Positions 7,206-16,800 of a DNA stretch of 16,840 nucleotides are shown here, piece by piece (positions within the stretch are counted from its first letter, which is position 1; every line of letters begins with the position of its first letter). Below the pieces are notes generated by a model. The model made no database searches and was not told the DNA's origin. It saw nothing but the letters and a program-made list of their open reading frames with translations. A program made the translations under genes and the position numbers. The DNA is taken from assembly GCA_012523155.1 (NCBI GenBank), contig JAAYJB010000116.1, positions 1-16,840 on the forward strand, written 5' to 3'. The DNA comes from Synergistaceae bacterium (GTDB taxonomy: Bacteria > Synergistota > Synergistia > Synergistales > Aminobacteriaceae).

Positions 7206-7232
7206 CCTAAGCTCTTGGGCCGCTTGTGTCAA
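7204..7232 (-). promoter_or_regulatory. Predicted sigma70-type promoter of the cobalamin operon
   Basis: On the minus strand a perfect TTGACA (7227-7232) is separated by 17 bp from TAGGAT (7204-7209), which matches four of six bases of the -10 consensus. The expected start would be near 7195-7199, at the very edge of, or just inside, the riboswitch aptamer. This is the best promoter match upstream of the aptamer. Confidence 0.6.
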
Positions 7233-7240
7233 TCATGTTC

Positions 7241-7274
7241 CGGTCTGTTGTTGCGGTCTGCTTGTGACAGTCTG
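7241..7274. repeat. Three tandem heptamers upstream of the cobalamin promoter
   Basis: CGGTCTG occurs at 7241-7247 and 7254-7260, and CAGTCTG at 7268-7274 (plus strand), with 13 and 14 bp between starts. They lie just upstream of the predicted -35 box of the minus-strand operon, a usual place for an activator site. No regulator can be named. Confidence 0.45.
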
Positions 7275-7341
7275 CTGCCTCCGCCGTCACTTCAAATCCT
7301 CCACGGGTCGCTGTACCGTGAACTTTTTTGAAAAAATGCGA

Positions 7342-7369
7342 TTTATAATGATGAGAAATAAGGTATAAT
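7342..7369 (+). promoter_or_regulatory. Predicted promoter of the GntR-family gene
   Basis: A perfect TATAAT lies at 7364-7369, with TTTATA (7342-7347, four of six matches) 16 bp upstream. Transcription would start near 7376, about 28 nt before the ATG at 7404. The stretch is clearly AT-rich compared with its surroundings. A second TATAAT at 7344-7349 lacks a fitting -35 box. Confidence 0.6.
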
Positions 7370-7403
7370 ATGCATTGTATATCGACTATCTTGGGAGGGT
7401 GCC

Positions 7404-8072
7404 ATGCAGCTGAAGCAGAAATACAAGACAAAATCAGGTTTTGTGTATGAACTGATGCGGGAGAAGATCGTCTCCGGTGAATGGCCACAGGGGATGAACA
7501 TTATTGTCGCCACCATCGCAAAGGAGATCGGAGTCTCGGCGATCCCGGTTCGGGAAGCCATGAAGCTTCTCGAATCCGAAGGCCTGGTGGTCCTGGAGCC
7601 TCACAAGGGGGCCAGGGTGACCGAGTTCGACACGGAAAAAATCATGGAAGTCATGTCTATCCGCGGGGTCCTTGAGGGCTATGCCGCTAACGTGGCCCTG
7701 CCTTTCCTTGACCGGGAAGCATTTGCGGACCTTCACCGCAGGGTGGAGGAGATGGACAGCTTCGTAAAGGCCGGAGAATGCGACCGGTTCATAGCGGCAA
7801 ACAAGGAATTTCACAGGACGATCTATGCAAAAGGTCCTTTCCCCCTCCTGAACGAGATGATTTTCAAGCTCTGGGACGGCGGTGGGTTCTCCCGAATAGT
7901 TTTCGCGTTCCGTCCCGAGAGGATAAAGACAGCACACGAAGATCATATTGCCATCCTCAGGGCCCTTGAGGCGAACAACGGGGATGAAGCGGAGCGACTC
8001 ATCCGGCAGCACAAACTCGGCCTGGCGAAAGTTCTGTGCGATATGGGGAAGAAGGGGACTTCTCCCCGCTGA
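7404..8072 (+). CDS. GntR-family transcriptional regulator, FCD (FadR-like) subfamily
   Basis: A 222-residue DNA-binding regulator. Residues about 10-73 form the winged helix-turn-helix, with the family signature IAKEIGVSAIPVREAMKLL continuing as ESEGLV (about 38-62) and the wing HKGARVTEF. From about residue 80 an FCD ligand-binding helical bundle follows. Its usual metal-site positions are filled by Asn133, His137 (NKEFH), His181 (HEDHIAIL) and His203 (RQHKL), so a metal-dependent acid ligand is plausible. Such proteins typically repress genes for uptake or breakdown of small carboxylates, sugar acids or amino acids. The start has GGGAGGG 5-8 nt upstream. The gene is divergent from the B12 operon and convergent with the protease gene, sharing no operon, so its target cannot be told. 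It could regulate itself or the divergent promoter. The family call is strong; the ligand is unknown. Confidence 0.9.
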   Translation: MQLKQKYKTKSGFVYELMREKIVSGEWPQGMNIIVATIAKEIGVSAIPVREAMKLLESEGLVVLEPHKGARVTEFDTEKIMEVMSIRGVLEGYAANVALPFLDREAFADLHRRVEEMDSFVKAGECDRFIAANKEFHRTIYAKGPFPLLNEMIFKLWDGGGFSRIVFAFRPERIKTAHEDHIAILRALEANNGDEAERLIRQHKLGLAKVLCDMGKKGTSPR

Positions 8073-8082
8073 TCAGCGGGGA
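8063..8082. terminator. Perfect 20-bp palindrome at convergent stop codons, possible bidirectional terminator
   Basis: TCCCCGCTGA followed by its exact reverse complement spans both stop codons: TGA of the regulator at 8070-8072 and, on the other strand, TGA of the protease at 8073-8075. As RNA it can form a 7-bp GC-rich stem with a 6-nt loop. There is no U-run on either side, so a canonical intrinsic terminator is not proven. Confidence 0.5.
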
Positions 8083-9863
8083 AGGACCCTCTCTTCCGTC
8101 CAGCGGTTCCTGAGTCCCGCGGCCCGCTGCCTTTCTTTTTTCGACATCTTTTCCCAGGCCTCTTCCTTCAGTTCTTCCGCGTCTACAATATCTCTTCCAT
8201 CAGCCATATCGAGGTAAGCCCATGCGGCGGGCAGATCCTGTTCCACTCCGCTGCCTGAGAGATAAAGAGACCCGAGGACGAACCACCCGAATTCGTTCCC
8301 CTGTTCCGCAGCTCTCCGGGCCCACCCCTCGGCTGAATCTGCGTCCGCTTCAACACCATCCCCTTTAAGGTACATGAAGGCCAGGAGTCCCTGGGCGAGG
8401 GATTCTTCCTGCTCTGCAGCGTCGAGGGCCAGGAGACGGGCCTTCTCGAGATCTTCATCGGCTGCGACACCCTCGTAGTGCATCCAGGCGAGGGCAGCCT
8501 TTCCGTGGGAACTGTTCTCAGCCGCGGCTTCTTCAGCCAGTTTGAAGGCCTTTTCATCATCCTCGTCCATTCCCTCGCCGAAGTAATAAAGAAGGGCCAG
8601 AAGGCCCATGCCGTCGGGGTCATCCCCTTCCGCAGCTTTTTCCGCCCATTTTGCGCACTCGTCCAGATCCCGTTCTATACCCCACAATTCTCCGTCGTAA
8701 AGCAGGCGGGCAAGGAGCCCCTGCAGCTCAGGATCGGCTTCAGGCAACGAAGAGACTTCCCTCAGGAGATCGATTCCCTGGTCAGGATCCGTGAAGCCGT
8801 CCTCGAAGATCCTGATCAGTCCGAGGAGTGTTTTCGCTTCGGTGTTTCCTCCGTCGGATCCTTTCTTTAGCCATTCCACAGCTTTGCCAGTGTCCTTGGG
8901 GAAACCGTCCCCGTCGTAGTACATGGCGCCCACGGCCGCCTGGGCCTGAGGATCTCCCTTCTGGGCAAGTTCCAGGAGTTCATCGGCTTCAAAATCTGTC
9001 TCTCCCGGGGTATCTGCCAGCGGGAGGGACGGTGCCGGAAGGGGAGGCTGGTTTTTTCCCAGGATCGGCCCCTGCCCGGAGACCAGGGGAGAAATCCCCG
9101 CCCTGCGGAGAAAGGCCACGATGCGGTCCGCCGGAAGGGACGCGTTGACGAAGGCTCCCTCGTCTTCCTCGGTGTAGCCCCAGGTGTTGATGCCTACCAC
9201 CTCGCCGCGGCTGTTCACCAGGGGTCCTCCGCTGTTTCCGGCGGCAATGGCCGCAGTGTGGATGATATTCCTGTTTCCCTTCTTTTCCACGACGGCGCTG
9301 ACGGTGCCCTCAGTGTAGACAACCGGCGGGGCCGTTTTCAGCTCGCCGTTCAGAATTTCTTCAATGCTCTGGTCGAACTGGGTGACGAGCAGGGGGAAAC
9401 CCCAGGAACTCACCCTGTCCATCCTGTTCACCCTTGCGGAGAAGCCGAGGGTGGGGAGGGAGGTCATGGAGGAGAAGCGGAGCAGGGCGAAATCATTTTC
9501 TCCCGGTTCCCCGCCGTGTTCCATCCGGACGAGCGTCGCCCTCTCCGGTTTCAGAAAGGGATTTACAAGGATGATCGTCCCCTTGCCCTCCACTACGTGG
9601 GCGTTGGTTATCACGCAGCCGTCGGCGACCACGAAGCCGGTACCCATGCTGGCGGAATCGCCGTGGTCGACCAGGACGTAGACCACTGCTTTCTCCATGA
9701 GGGAGGCGATGTCTCTCCGGCGCTCCTCGATGAGCTCGAGAATGTCCATGTTTTCCTGCTGGGCGGCTGATCCGGGAAGGGGTGCAGGAAAAAGAAAAAA
9801 GGCTGCGGCGAGAATGAGAACGGAGACAAGAAACCGTCTCCCCGGTCGGTCGTTCGCTGGCAT
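8073..9863 (-). CDS. Exported trypsin-like serine protease (HtrA/DegP-like) with C-terminal Sel1 repeats
   Basis: A 596-residue protein predicted to act outside the cytoplasm. Residues 1-34 are a signal peptide (basic GRR, hydrophobic LVSVLILAAAFFLFP, cleavage after GSAA). Residues about 50-255 are a trypsin-like protease domain with an intact triad: His89 in ITNAHVV, Asp124 in ENDFALLRF and Ser211 in AAGNSGGPLV. No PDZ domain follows, unlike DegP/DegS. After a proline-rich linker (about 265-285), roughly seven Sel1-type helical repeats fill 293-560, for example VGAMYYDGDGFPKD and LGSLYLSGSGVEQD. They probably bind a protein partner. The repeat part is very acidic. The start at 9863 has GGAGG 7 nt upstream and directly precedes the signal peptide; a start at 9992 would put about 43 odd residues before it. 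A promoter lies at 9898-9926. The substrate is unknown. Confidence 0.9.
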   Translation of the reverse strand: MPANDRPGRRFLVSVLILAAAFFLFPAPLPGSAAQQENMDILELIEERRRDIASLMEKAVVYVLVDHGDSASMGTGFVVADGCVITNAHVVEGKGTIILVNPFLKPERATLVRMEHGGEPGENDFALLRFSSMTSLPTLGFSARVNRMDRVSSWGFPLLVTQFDQSIEEILNGELKTAPPVVYTEGTVSAVVEKKGNRNIIHTAAIAAGNSGGPLVNSRGEVVGINTWGYTEEDEGAFVNASLPADRIVAFLRRAGISPLVSGQGPILGKNQPPLPAPSLPLADTPGETDFEADELLELAQKGDPQAQAAVGAMYYDGDGFPKDTGKAVEWLKKGSDGGNTEAKTLLGLIRIFEDGFTDPDQGIDLLREVSSLPEADPELQGLLARLLYDGELWGIERDLDECAKWAEKAAEGDDPDGMGLLALLYYFGEGMDEDDEKAFKLAEEAAAENSSHGKAALAWMHYEGVAADEDLEKARLLALDAAEQEESLAQGLLAFMYLKGDGVEADADSAEGWARRAAEQGNEFGWFVLGSLYLSGSGVEQDLPAAWAYLDMADGRDIVDAEELKEEAWEKMSKKERQRAAGLRNRWTEERVLPR

Positions 9864-9897
9864 GGTGATTCCTCCCTGGCAGTGTGGTATTGAGCTC

Positions 9898-9926
9898 ATG
9901 GTATTCCCGCCGGAGGACGATGTCAA
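9898..9926 (-). promoter_or_regulatory. Predicted promoter of the protease-Sel1 gene
   Basis: On the minus strand, TTGACA (9921-9926) is followed after 17 bp by TACCAT (9898-9903, four of six matches). Transcription would begin near 9891, giving a leader of about 28 nt. The -35 box lies 3 bp from that of the divergent gene. Confidence 0.6.
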
Positions 9927-9929
9927 TTC

Positions 9930-9958
9930 TTTCCAGATGGCTGCCGGTGGTATATAGT
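9930..9958 (+). promoter_or_regulatory. Predicted promoter of the SH3b-domain gene
   Basis: TTTCCA (9930-9935) and TATAGT (9953-9958) are 17 bp apart on the plus strand. The expected start is near 9965, about 40 nt before the ATG at 10005. It is back-to-back with the protease promoter. Confidence 0.55.
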
Positions 9959-10004
9959 ATTCGTGATGGTTCAAAAAACCCGACTTTTCCAAAAGGGGCG
10001 ATGG

Positions 10005-10781
10005 ATGATGTCCACAAGGAAAATGAAAATCTGCCTTACCGTGCTCGGACTGTTTTTCGCTGCTGCTGCGGCCGCTGCCGCCTCCGCCGAGGTGGATCCC
10101 GTACTTGTCAGGATCACGGGATCATCCGTGAACATTCGCGCCGAGGGATCGAGAACCGGAACGGTCATCGGCCGCTTTGCCGGAGGGGAGACCGCCGTGG
10201 TGCTCAGGGAGGAACAGACTGGAGATACCTATCCCTGGTCTATGGTTATCGCCAGGGTTCCATGGCCGGACGGTCCCGTGGTGGAGGGGTGGGTCTACGG
10301 ACAGTACGTGGAGCCCCTTCCCCAGGGAGAGTGGTCGGGGAATGTCTCCGGAGCCCAGGGGCTTGCCTTCGACGCTTTTTACCTGGCAACCCAGGAGCAG
10401 TTCGGCAGCACCCCGGAGCAGGCAGTGCGGAAGCTCGGAAAACCTCTGTCCCGGAATGACCGGGAGGTTCCCGGGCGGCACGACCCGTCCTACATGGTGA
10501 CATTCACCGAGCTGTCCTATCCGAACCTTGAACTCCGGTTTTTCTCCACAAAGGACAATCGTGCCCTCATAGGGGCCAGGGTGACGGGCGGGGACCATGT
10601 CCTCGGAAAGGCCGTCAGGATGGACGCCCCGGGCCGGCAGGTCTTCCTGGAGCTTGGGCTGCCCCAGTTTCAGGATGGATCGGTTTTCGGCTGGTCCGAC
10701 GAGGCGGGGTATGCTGAGCTGCAGGTGACTTTTTCAGGCGGTAAGGTGCTCCTGGTGGATTTTTCGGTTGAACCCGACTGA
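10005..10781 (+). CDS. Exported protein with bacterial SH3 (SH3b) domain
   Basis: A 258-residue protein with an N-terminal signal peptide that contains a run of eight alanines (about 19-26) and a likely cleavage site after ASA at 28. Residues about 33-105 fit a bacterial SH3 domain: the SVNIRAEGSRTGTVIGRF start and the closing GWVYGQYVEPL are the classic ends of SH3_3-type modules, which often bind peptidoglycan or peptides. The C-terminal part (about 120-258) is beta-rich and not recognised. It holds two short LGxP motifs (LGKPL at 144-148, LGLPQ at 217-221) in similar surroundings, perhaps a diverged internal repeat. I start it at 10005 because AAGGGG lies 6 nt upstream; 10008 is equally in frame and 10023 is possible. 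An upstream start at 9963 would precede the predicted transcript. It likely sits in the periplasm or on the wall. The function is unknown. Confidence 0.82.
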   Translation: MMSTRKMKICLTVLGLFFAAAAAAAASAEVDPVLVRITGSSVNIRAEGSRTGTVIGRFAGGETAVVLREEQTGDTYPWSMVIARVPWPDGPVVEGWVYGQYVEPLPQGEWSGNVSGAQGLAFDAFYLATQEQFGSTPEQAVRKLGKPLSRNDREVPGRHDPSYMVTFTELSYPNLELRFFSTKDNRALIGARVTGGDHVLGKAVRMDAPGRQVFLELGLPQFQDGSVFGWSDEAGYAELQVTFSGGKVLLVDFSVEPD

Positions 10782-10788
10782 TTCGACT

Positions 10789-10824
10789 GCGGCTCTTTCT
10801 TCGGAGGGGCCGCTTTTTTCTTTT
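10789..10824 (+). terminator. Intrinsic terminator after the SH3b gene
   Basis: GCGGCTCT (10789-10796) pairs with GGGGCCGC (10806-10813), 8 bp including two G.U pairs, followed by TTTTTTCTTTT. It lies 8 bp after the stop codon and 45 bp before the next start. Confidence 0.8.
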
Positions 10825-10856
10825 CCCGCCGGTGCTCCCGGTCCGAACTTTACCTC

Positions 10857-10863
10857 GGAGGTG
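10857..10863 (+). promoter_or_regulatory. Ribosome binding site of the giant secreted protein
   Basis: GGAGGTG lies 6 nt before the ATG at 10870, a near-perfect Shine-Dalgarno sequence that fixes the start. The stretch from the terminator to this site (10825-10856) shows no promoter. Confidence 0.85.
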
Positions 10864-10869
10864 TTCCCC

Positions 10870-13800
10870 ATGAAACGACCTGCACTGCTCCTTCCCGTAC
10901 TTTTTGCCTTTCTCCTTGCATTCATGGCAGGGATCCTCCCGGCATTCGCCGCGGAGGAAAAGAACGACCAGTGGTCGAAAATCAACCCCATCGGCCGGCC
11001 GCCGGTCCAGCCTTCCGAGACCTACCACCTTCTCGAGTCGAGGCTCCGGAACGTGCTGGCCGGGGACCTGGACGGCATGGAGTTTTTCCGCTCCCTCGGC
11101 CGGGACGGCATGACCATGAGAGACGTGATGGCCTTCAAGGAGGAGTTCATCCGCCTGCGGGGTGAAGAGCTGCGGAAGACGGGGGCCCTCTCCCCGGCGG
11201 ACGCCCTTCCCGGAGCCCTCGAAGCATGGGAGCGGTCCTTCGGGGAAGCGGAACGGTCCCTCATGGATGTACGGCGGAAGGGGGTCGAGCACGCCTTCGC
11301 CGAGGGTGTCCGGCGCTACAGGGACGCCCATCCCGATTTTCCCTATCTCATCCGCATGGATGCCGGCGCGTCGTCCCGTGAATCCTACGGAGAGCTCCGG
11401 TTCGAGGGGGACATCGATATCTCCACACTGGCGGCCCAGGCGGAGAACGCCGCCGCCCTCAGGGATTTCATCTCTTCCGCCATCCGGGAGAGCTTCAGCC
11501 TGGACATGACGGCTTTGGACGCCCTCGTGACAGCCCACCGGCAGGCCACCCTGGACGTGTACATCACCCAGCCCGCCGCGGACTGGGCGGAGACGGACTC
11601 CCTCAAAAGAGGACGACTGCAGGAGATCGTACTGGAAAACGGGGAGGTGGGCTACCGGGATGTCACCGACCCGGTGGAGCGGGTCTTCATCTTCGCCAAT
11701 CTGAAGAACAACCTCCGGATGAGGGGCGGCGCCCCGGACGACCTTGCCCGGCTCATGGACGAGCCTCCCGACAGGATGACCTCGGACATGGAACCGGCGG
11801 TAAGCCTGGAGATGCTCCGCCACATGACCACCGACGCTCTGCAGGCCCGGCTCGCCTACCACGAGAAGATCCTCAAGCTGGCGAAATACGCGGACCGGAG
11901 CGCCGCCATCGCCAAAGGCCCCCTCGGCGATATGGCCCTGGCGGCCTGGGCACGGCAGGTGACCCTTGTGAAGCAGAACAGGGGGTTGGACGGCGGGCAG
12001 AGGCTGAAGCGCATCCTGGAGATCAGCGAACCGCTCCTCGGGGATCCCCGGGACTTCGCCGGCCTCGACCGGGCGATCCTCTCCCTCGGGGAGCGGGCTT
12101 CCGCCCTGATCCGGGACAACGTGTCGAAGGGTATCGACGCCCGGCTGAAGCTCATCGACGATGCCCGGACCCCCGCGGAAAAGGACGGGGAGCGGAGGAA
12201 ACTGCTCTCGGAGCTCGAAGAGACCTTCAAAGCCTATGTGGAGAAGGGAGTGGACTTCCCCCCGAAGGCCCACGAGACCATGATCGCCCTCGCCGACGCC
12301 CTGAAGGTGACGGTGCTCAACATTCCGGCGTCGGAGCTTGAGCGGATGAAGCGCTACCTGGACCTGGCCGCGGAAAAGCCCGGTTCCCTCGACCTGGCCG
12401 TCGGCATGGCATGGCACCTCTTCGAGGGAGCCTACACCACCGCCGACGGGGCCATCGACGCCTTCAACAACTGGATCGACTTTCTCGACAACCACACGGT
12501 GGCCCGTCTCCGGGCCATGAACCCGGAAGTGTTTCTCCCCGGCCCCGGGGGAAAGACCAGGGCGGTAACCATCCCCATCGGCAGGATCAACGACCGGCTC
12601 AACGCGTCCATCCTGGGCGCCGTGGGGAACTCCCTTCCCTTCAAGGCCGTCAACCTGGGCCAGGAGCTCTACGCCTACGTGAGCGGCTTCCGGGAGGGGA
12701 AGGACATGTCCGAATCGGTGTCCAACGTGGCAACCCAGCTCTTCCGGTCCCGGGTTCCGGGAGGAGATATCGTTGAAGCAGTGGTCATGGAGAACTACAC
12801 CAGGGCGGCCATCGGCGTGGTCTACCTTCTCTTCCCGACGCTCGCCGTCCCCGAGGCCCTCTACGGCATGGGAACCGCCGCCGCCGAGTGGTACGTGGGC
12901 ACGTGGCAGCAGTGGCAGTACGACGAAATGGTGGATGAACTGTACGAGGGAACAGCCTTCGAGCCGACACGGGAGGGGACGTGGAGGGTGAACTCCATAA
13001 CGTACCGTATTCCCGGCGGAGGAGCGGTCACTGTGAGTCGGGACGAGGCCTTCACCCTGCCGGAACTGGTGCCGAAGATCTCCAACATCCTGGTTCCCCA
13101 GGTGAGGACCCACCCGTCCATCGCCATGTACCACGAACTCCTGGCGAGGAAGGAGCTCTCCGACGGGCAGAGCGGCATCCCCGTCTGGCCCCGGAGATAC
13201 CTGAACCTCAGCCTGTACGGGGAGCGGCTGTATGAGAAGTACGTCTCGGAGGTGAAAACGGTGACCCGGCAGTACTTCGCCGACGTCATCGCCGAGCTGG
13301 AAAAGCGGAAGGCCTTCGACCAGGGAACGAACGAAAAGAAACTGCTGGAGATCGGAGAGGAACTGGGCTGCGGCGCCTCCCTTCTCGAAAAGACCGGAAG
13401 CGGGCGGGAAGCCCAGGAAGGGGTTATCGCGGGCTGGGAGGAGTGGCTGAAGGTCCATGGCGCCCTTATGGAATTCCGGGAGCGGTGGAGCGCCTTTTTC
13501 ATCCTGGTGAGGAAGCCCTCCTGCTCTCCCGAATCGATCCGGATCGTCCTCGAAGAGGACCGGAAAGACCTCGAGGAGGCGAAAAAGGCCCTCCGGGAGG
13601 CGGCCGTTGCCGTGGAGGAGATCGTCGGCCGGAACGGGGCTGATGAAAAGACCCTGCAGCCCGCCGTTCGTACCAGGGCGGGGGCCCTGATCTACCCCTC
13701 CGGTACTCCGGAGCGGCGCCGGATGATCAGCGAATACAGGGAATATCTCGAATCCCTCCGCAGCAGGCAGACCCCTCCCGGCGTGCGGATTTCAGGTCCG

Positions 13801-16800
13801 GACACCGTGGGCGAGGGGATGGAAACGATTTTTACGGTCGTCCTGGACAGGGAGCTCAAGTCGGCGCGGTACGACTGGAAGTTCGCCTCCGGGGGCGACG
13901 GTGAGTTCCTGGAGGGGGGCACAACGTCCCGCATCCTGTGGTCTCCCTCGTCCCCGGGAAAGAAAGTCCTGGAAGTGCATGTCCTCGCCGATCTTCCCGG
14001 AGCCGACTGGGTACGGGCCATTCACCCGGTGACCGTCCTCTCCGCAGCCGAGACCCCCCGTCCCCGGTTGCGGCTGACATGCCCCGTGGATTCCTTCCGG
14101 GCGGGCGAAATTGTTCCTCTCACGGCCGAGACGGAGGAGTTCGGTCTTGGAGGCGAAGGTTTCGAATGGTACATCTGGTTCGTGGACGGGAGACGGATCG
14201 CCTCCACGGCGGAACGGACCATATCCTTCGACGGTGTGGGCTACGAGGGGCGGACCGTGGAGATCCGGGTGGAGGCACGGACGAAAGACCGATTCGTCTC
14301 GGCGTCCGCCCTTTCCCTGGAGATCCTGCCTCCCGGAGGAGCCGGAGGAGATCTCCGGGTCCTCCTCGAACCTGATATCACCGAGGCCGCGGCCGGAACA
14401 CCCCTCCGGTTTTCGGGCACGGCCTTCCCGAGAAAGGGCGGAGGAACCCTGAAATACCAGTGGTCCGTCAACGGGGAATTCGCCGGGGACGGAGACGCCC
14501 TTCATTTCGACACGGCCCCCTGGGAGGGAAAGACGGCGGAGATCGTCTTCTACGCCGCCCAGGTCCTTGACGGGACGGTGCTCTTCGAGGGATCGGCGTC
14601 CAGGAAGATCTCCGTCGTCAGGGAGGTCCCGCTGTCCGTTGCGCTGGAACCCCACCCGTCGAAGGTGGGCGATACCGAAACGATCCGGCTTGCCGTGAAG
14701 GATCCCCGGGACGGCGTTGAGTACGAATGGCACGAGTGGGACAGTGTCTCCGGGAAATGGAGCTCCGGAGCGGCCGTCGCGGGGAGACGGCTGGTGAAAT
14801 CCGCTCGCGGCCTGGCGGGCCAGTCTCTCAGGTTCCGGGTGACCGCCCGGGACGGAAAGGGGCGGACCGCGGCCGCCGAGTCGGGGCTCATCGAGATCAC
14901 GGAGCCCTCCTGGCCCGGTCCCGAAGAGGAGGAGCCGGAGGCGGACACAGAGAAGCCTGATACGGAGGCGGAAAAAAAGGACGATGAAAAGGTGGTCCCT
15001 CCAGGAGACGCCGGAGAAGGACCGGAAAAGGACGGAGCGGCTGATGACGGCGGGAAACTGCGGATCGAGGTTCCGGCGACGGTCATGGAAGGAGAGATCG
15101 TGACCGTGAAGGCCCTTCTGCCCCCCGGCATGGCCGAACAGGCCGCCGACTCCTTCCGGTGGAGCAGTGACCCCGGCCGGGGACGGCGGTCCTTCGTCAT
15201 CCTCGGCGAGACCGTTGGGGGAACCGACGGCTTCGGCGGCGGCGGGGGAGAACGGACAGCCCGTCCCGAGACGGAGATCCAGTTCACCCCCCATCAGAAC
15301 ACCCGGGGCGTGAGGGGCAGCGTGGGTGTTACCGTCTACCGGAAGCTGCGGGGGAACCAGAAGGGAGCCCCCATGGAATCTCTCGCCGAAGCGTACAGGT
15401 CCGTGGAGGTCCTTCCCATGGGCTGTTCCGTGGCAGCTTCCCCGTCGTGGGCGGGAGGCCCCAACGAAGAGGGTGTGCTTCTCACCCTTGACGAGGATAC
15501 GTCCCGGGGAAGCGTCCGGGGGGAGTTCCTCCTGCAGATCGGCACATGGAGGGGCAGGACCCTCGAATCGGTGAAGAAGCAGGTGGAGACCAACAACCAG
15601 TACGGAACCCTCGAGAGGGTCGCCGTGGACGGCTACGAGGGGTATCTCGCCGTCTCCGGCCCGTCGTACAACATCAAGCGATCCCCTGACGGCCGGTTCG
15701 TCACCGGCGGCCGGGTGGTGCTGAACGGCCTGGTGATCAGGGGAGAGGCAGCCCTCGACTTCCGGTCGGAGATAAAGTTCTCCCTGGCTGAGGACAACAT
15801 CCCCGAGGACGACCCCGAGACGGCCCGGTTTGCCCGGGGACTTCTGTCGCAGCTCCGGTCCATCCTGGCGAGCATCCGGGTGGTCCCGGACCCGAAGCGG
15901 ACCACGGGACCGGCGGACGCAGCCGGGGAAGAGAAAAAGGACGCGGCCGTCACGCTCCGGAGGGTGAGCCCTCCGGCAGGCCCCGTGACCGCCGGAATGC
16001 CCGTGGAACTCCTGGCGTCGGCGGAAGGAGCGAAGAAAGGAGACCTGTTCTTCCGGTTCGAGCCCTCCACGGAGGTCTCCTTCTCCCCTCCGGAATCGGA
16101 GGAGGGGCGGACGAAAGCCGTCTTTTCCGAACCCGGAACGGTGCGGATCTGGGCCGTTGCCCTGGACGGGAACGGCACCCTCGGCGAATCGGAACAGGTC
16201 GAAATAGAAGTGGTCGGGCCTGAACTGACCGTCACGGCCACGCCCCCGAAGCCGAAGGTGGGGCAGGAGGTGCATGTGAAGGCCGGGGCGAAGCCCGGAC
16301 TGCCGGAAGGAGCTTTCGTCGCGTGGACCCTGGAGGGAAAGGCGTCCCGCAGCGGGGCGAAAGCCGCGGATTCCACGGAATATTCCTTCCTCCCCCGGGA
16401 GGCGGGGAAGTATGTCCTGAAAGCGGAGGCCAGAAGTCCGGGAGGGGAGACCCTGGCGGAGAAAACGCTGGTCCTGGAGGTGGCGGGGTACGAGGTGGCC
16501 GTGACGGTTCTCGGCCCGTCAGGCCCCCGACCGCAGGAATGGGTGCAGGGGCAGGGCCTCAGGACCGTGGAAAAGGACACCTTTCTCCGGGACGAACACG
16601 TCCGGATAAAGGCGGAAGTGAAGGACGCCGATGCGCCGAAGGATCTCCGGTGGAAGTGGATTCCGGGGCCGGAGACGTCCCTGGCGTCTTCGGGCATCGG
16701 GCAGGAGGCGACCCTGTACGGCACCGCCGCCGGAACGGCATCGGCCCGGGTGGAGGTGCGGGACACGGAGGACCTTCTTCTGGGCGCGGCCTCCGTTTCT

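Noticed and set aside
7241..7274. Heptamer repeats as a CRISPR remnant
   Set aside because: The repeats are only 7 bp with 6-7 bp gaps, far too short for a CRISPR array.
7344..7349. A first TATAAT as a promoter of the GntR gene
   Set aside because: No acceptable -35 hexamer is found 16-18 bp upstream; the TATAAT at 7364 fits better.
9258..9770. 170-codon open frame on the plus strand
   Set aside because: It is antisense to the catalytic domain of the protease, whose triad is intact; the translation has no recognisable features.
9864..9992. Upstream start of the protease at 9992
   Set aside because: It would place 43 residues before a normal signal peptide and begin upstream of the predicted promoter.
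10615..13458. 947-codon open frame on the minus strand
   Set aside because: It is antisense to the giant secreted protein. Its translation is a His/Gly/Arg/Val/Pro-rich composition without domains, as expected from the GC-biased third codon positions of the real gene.
13792..16275. 827-codon open frame on the minus strand
   Set aside because: Same reason: a compositional shadow of the giant gene, without domains or ribosome site.
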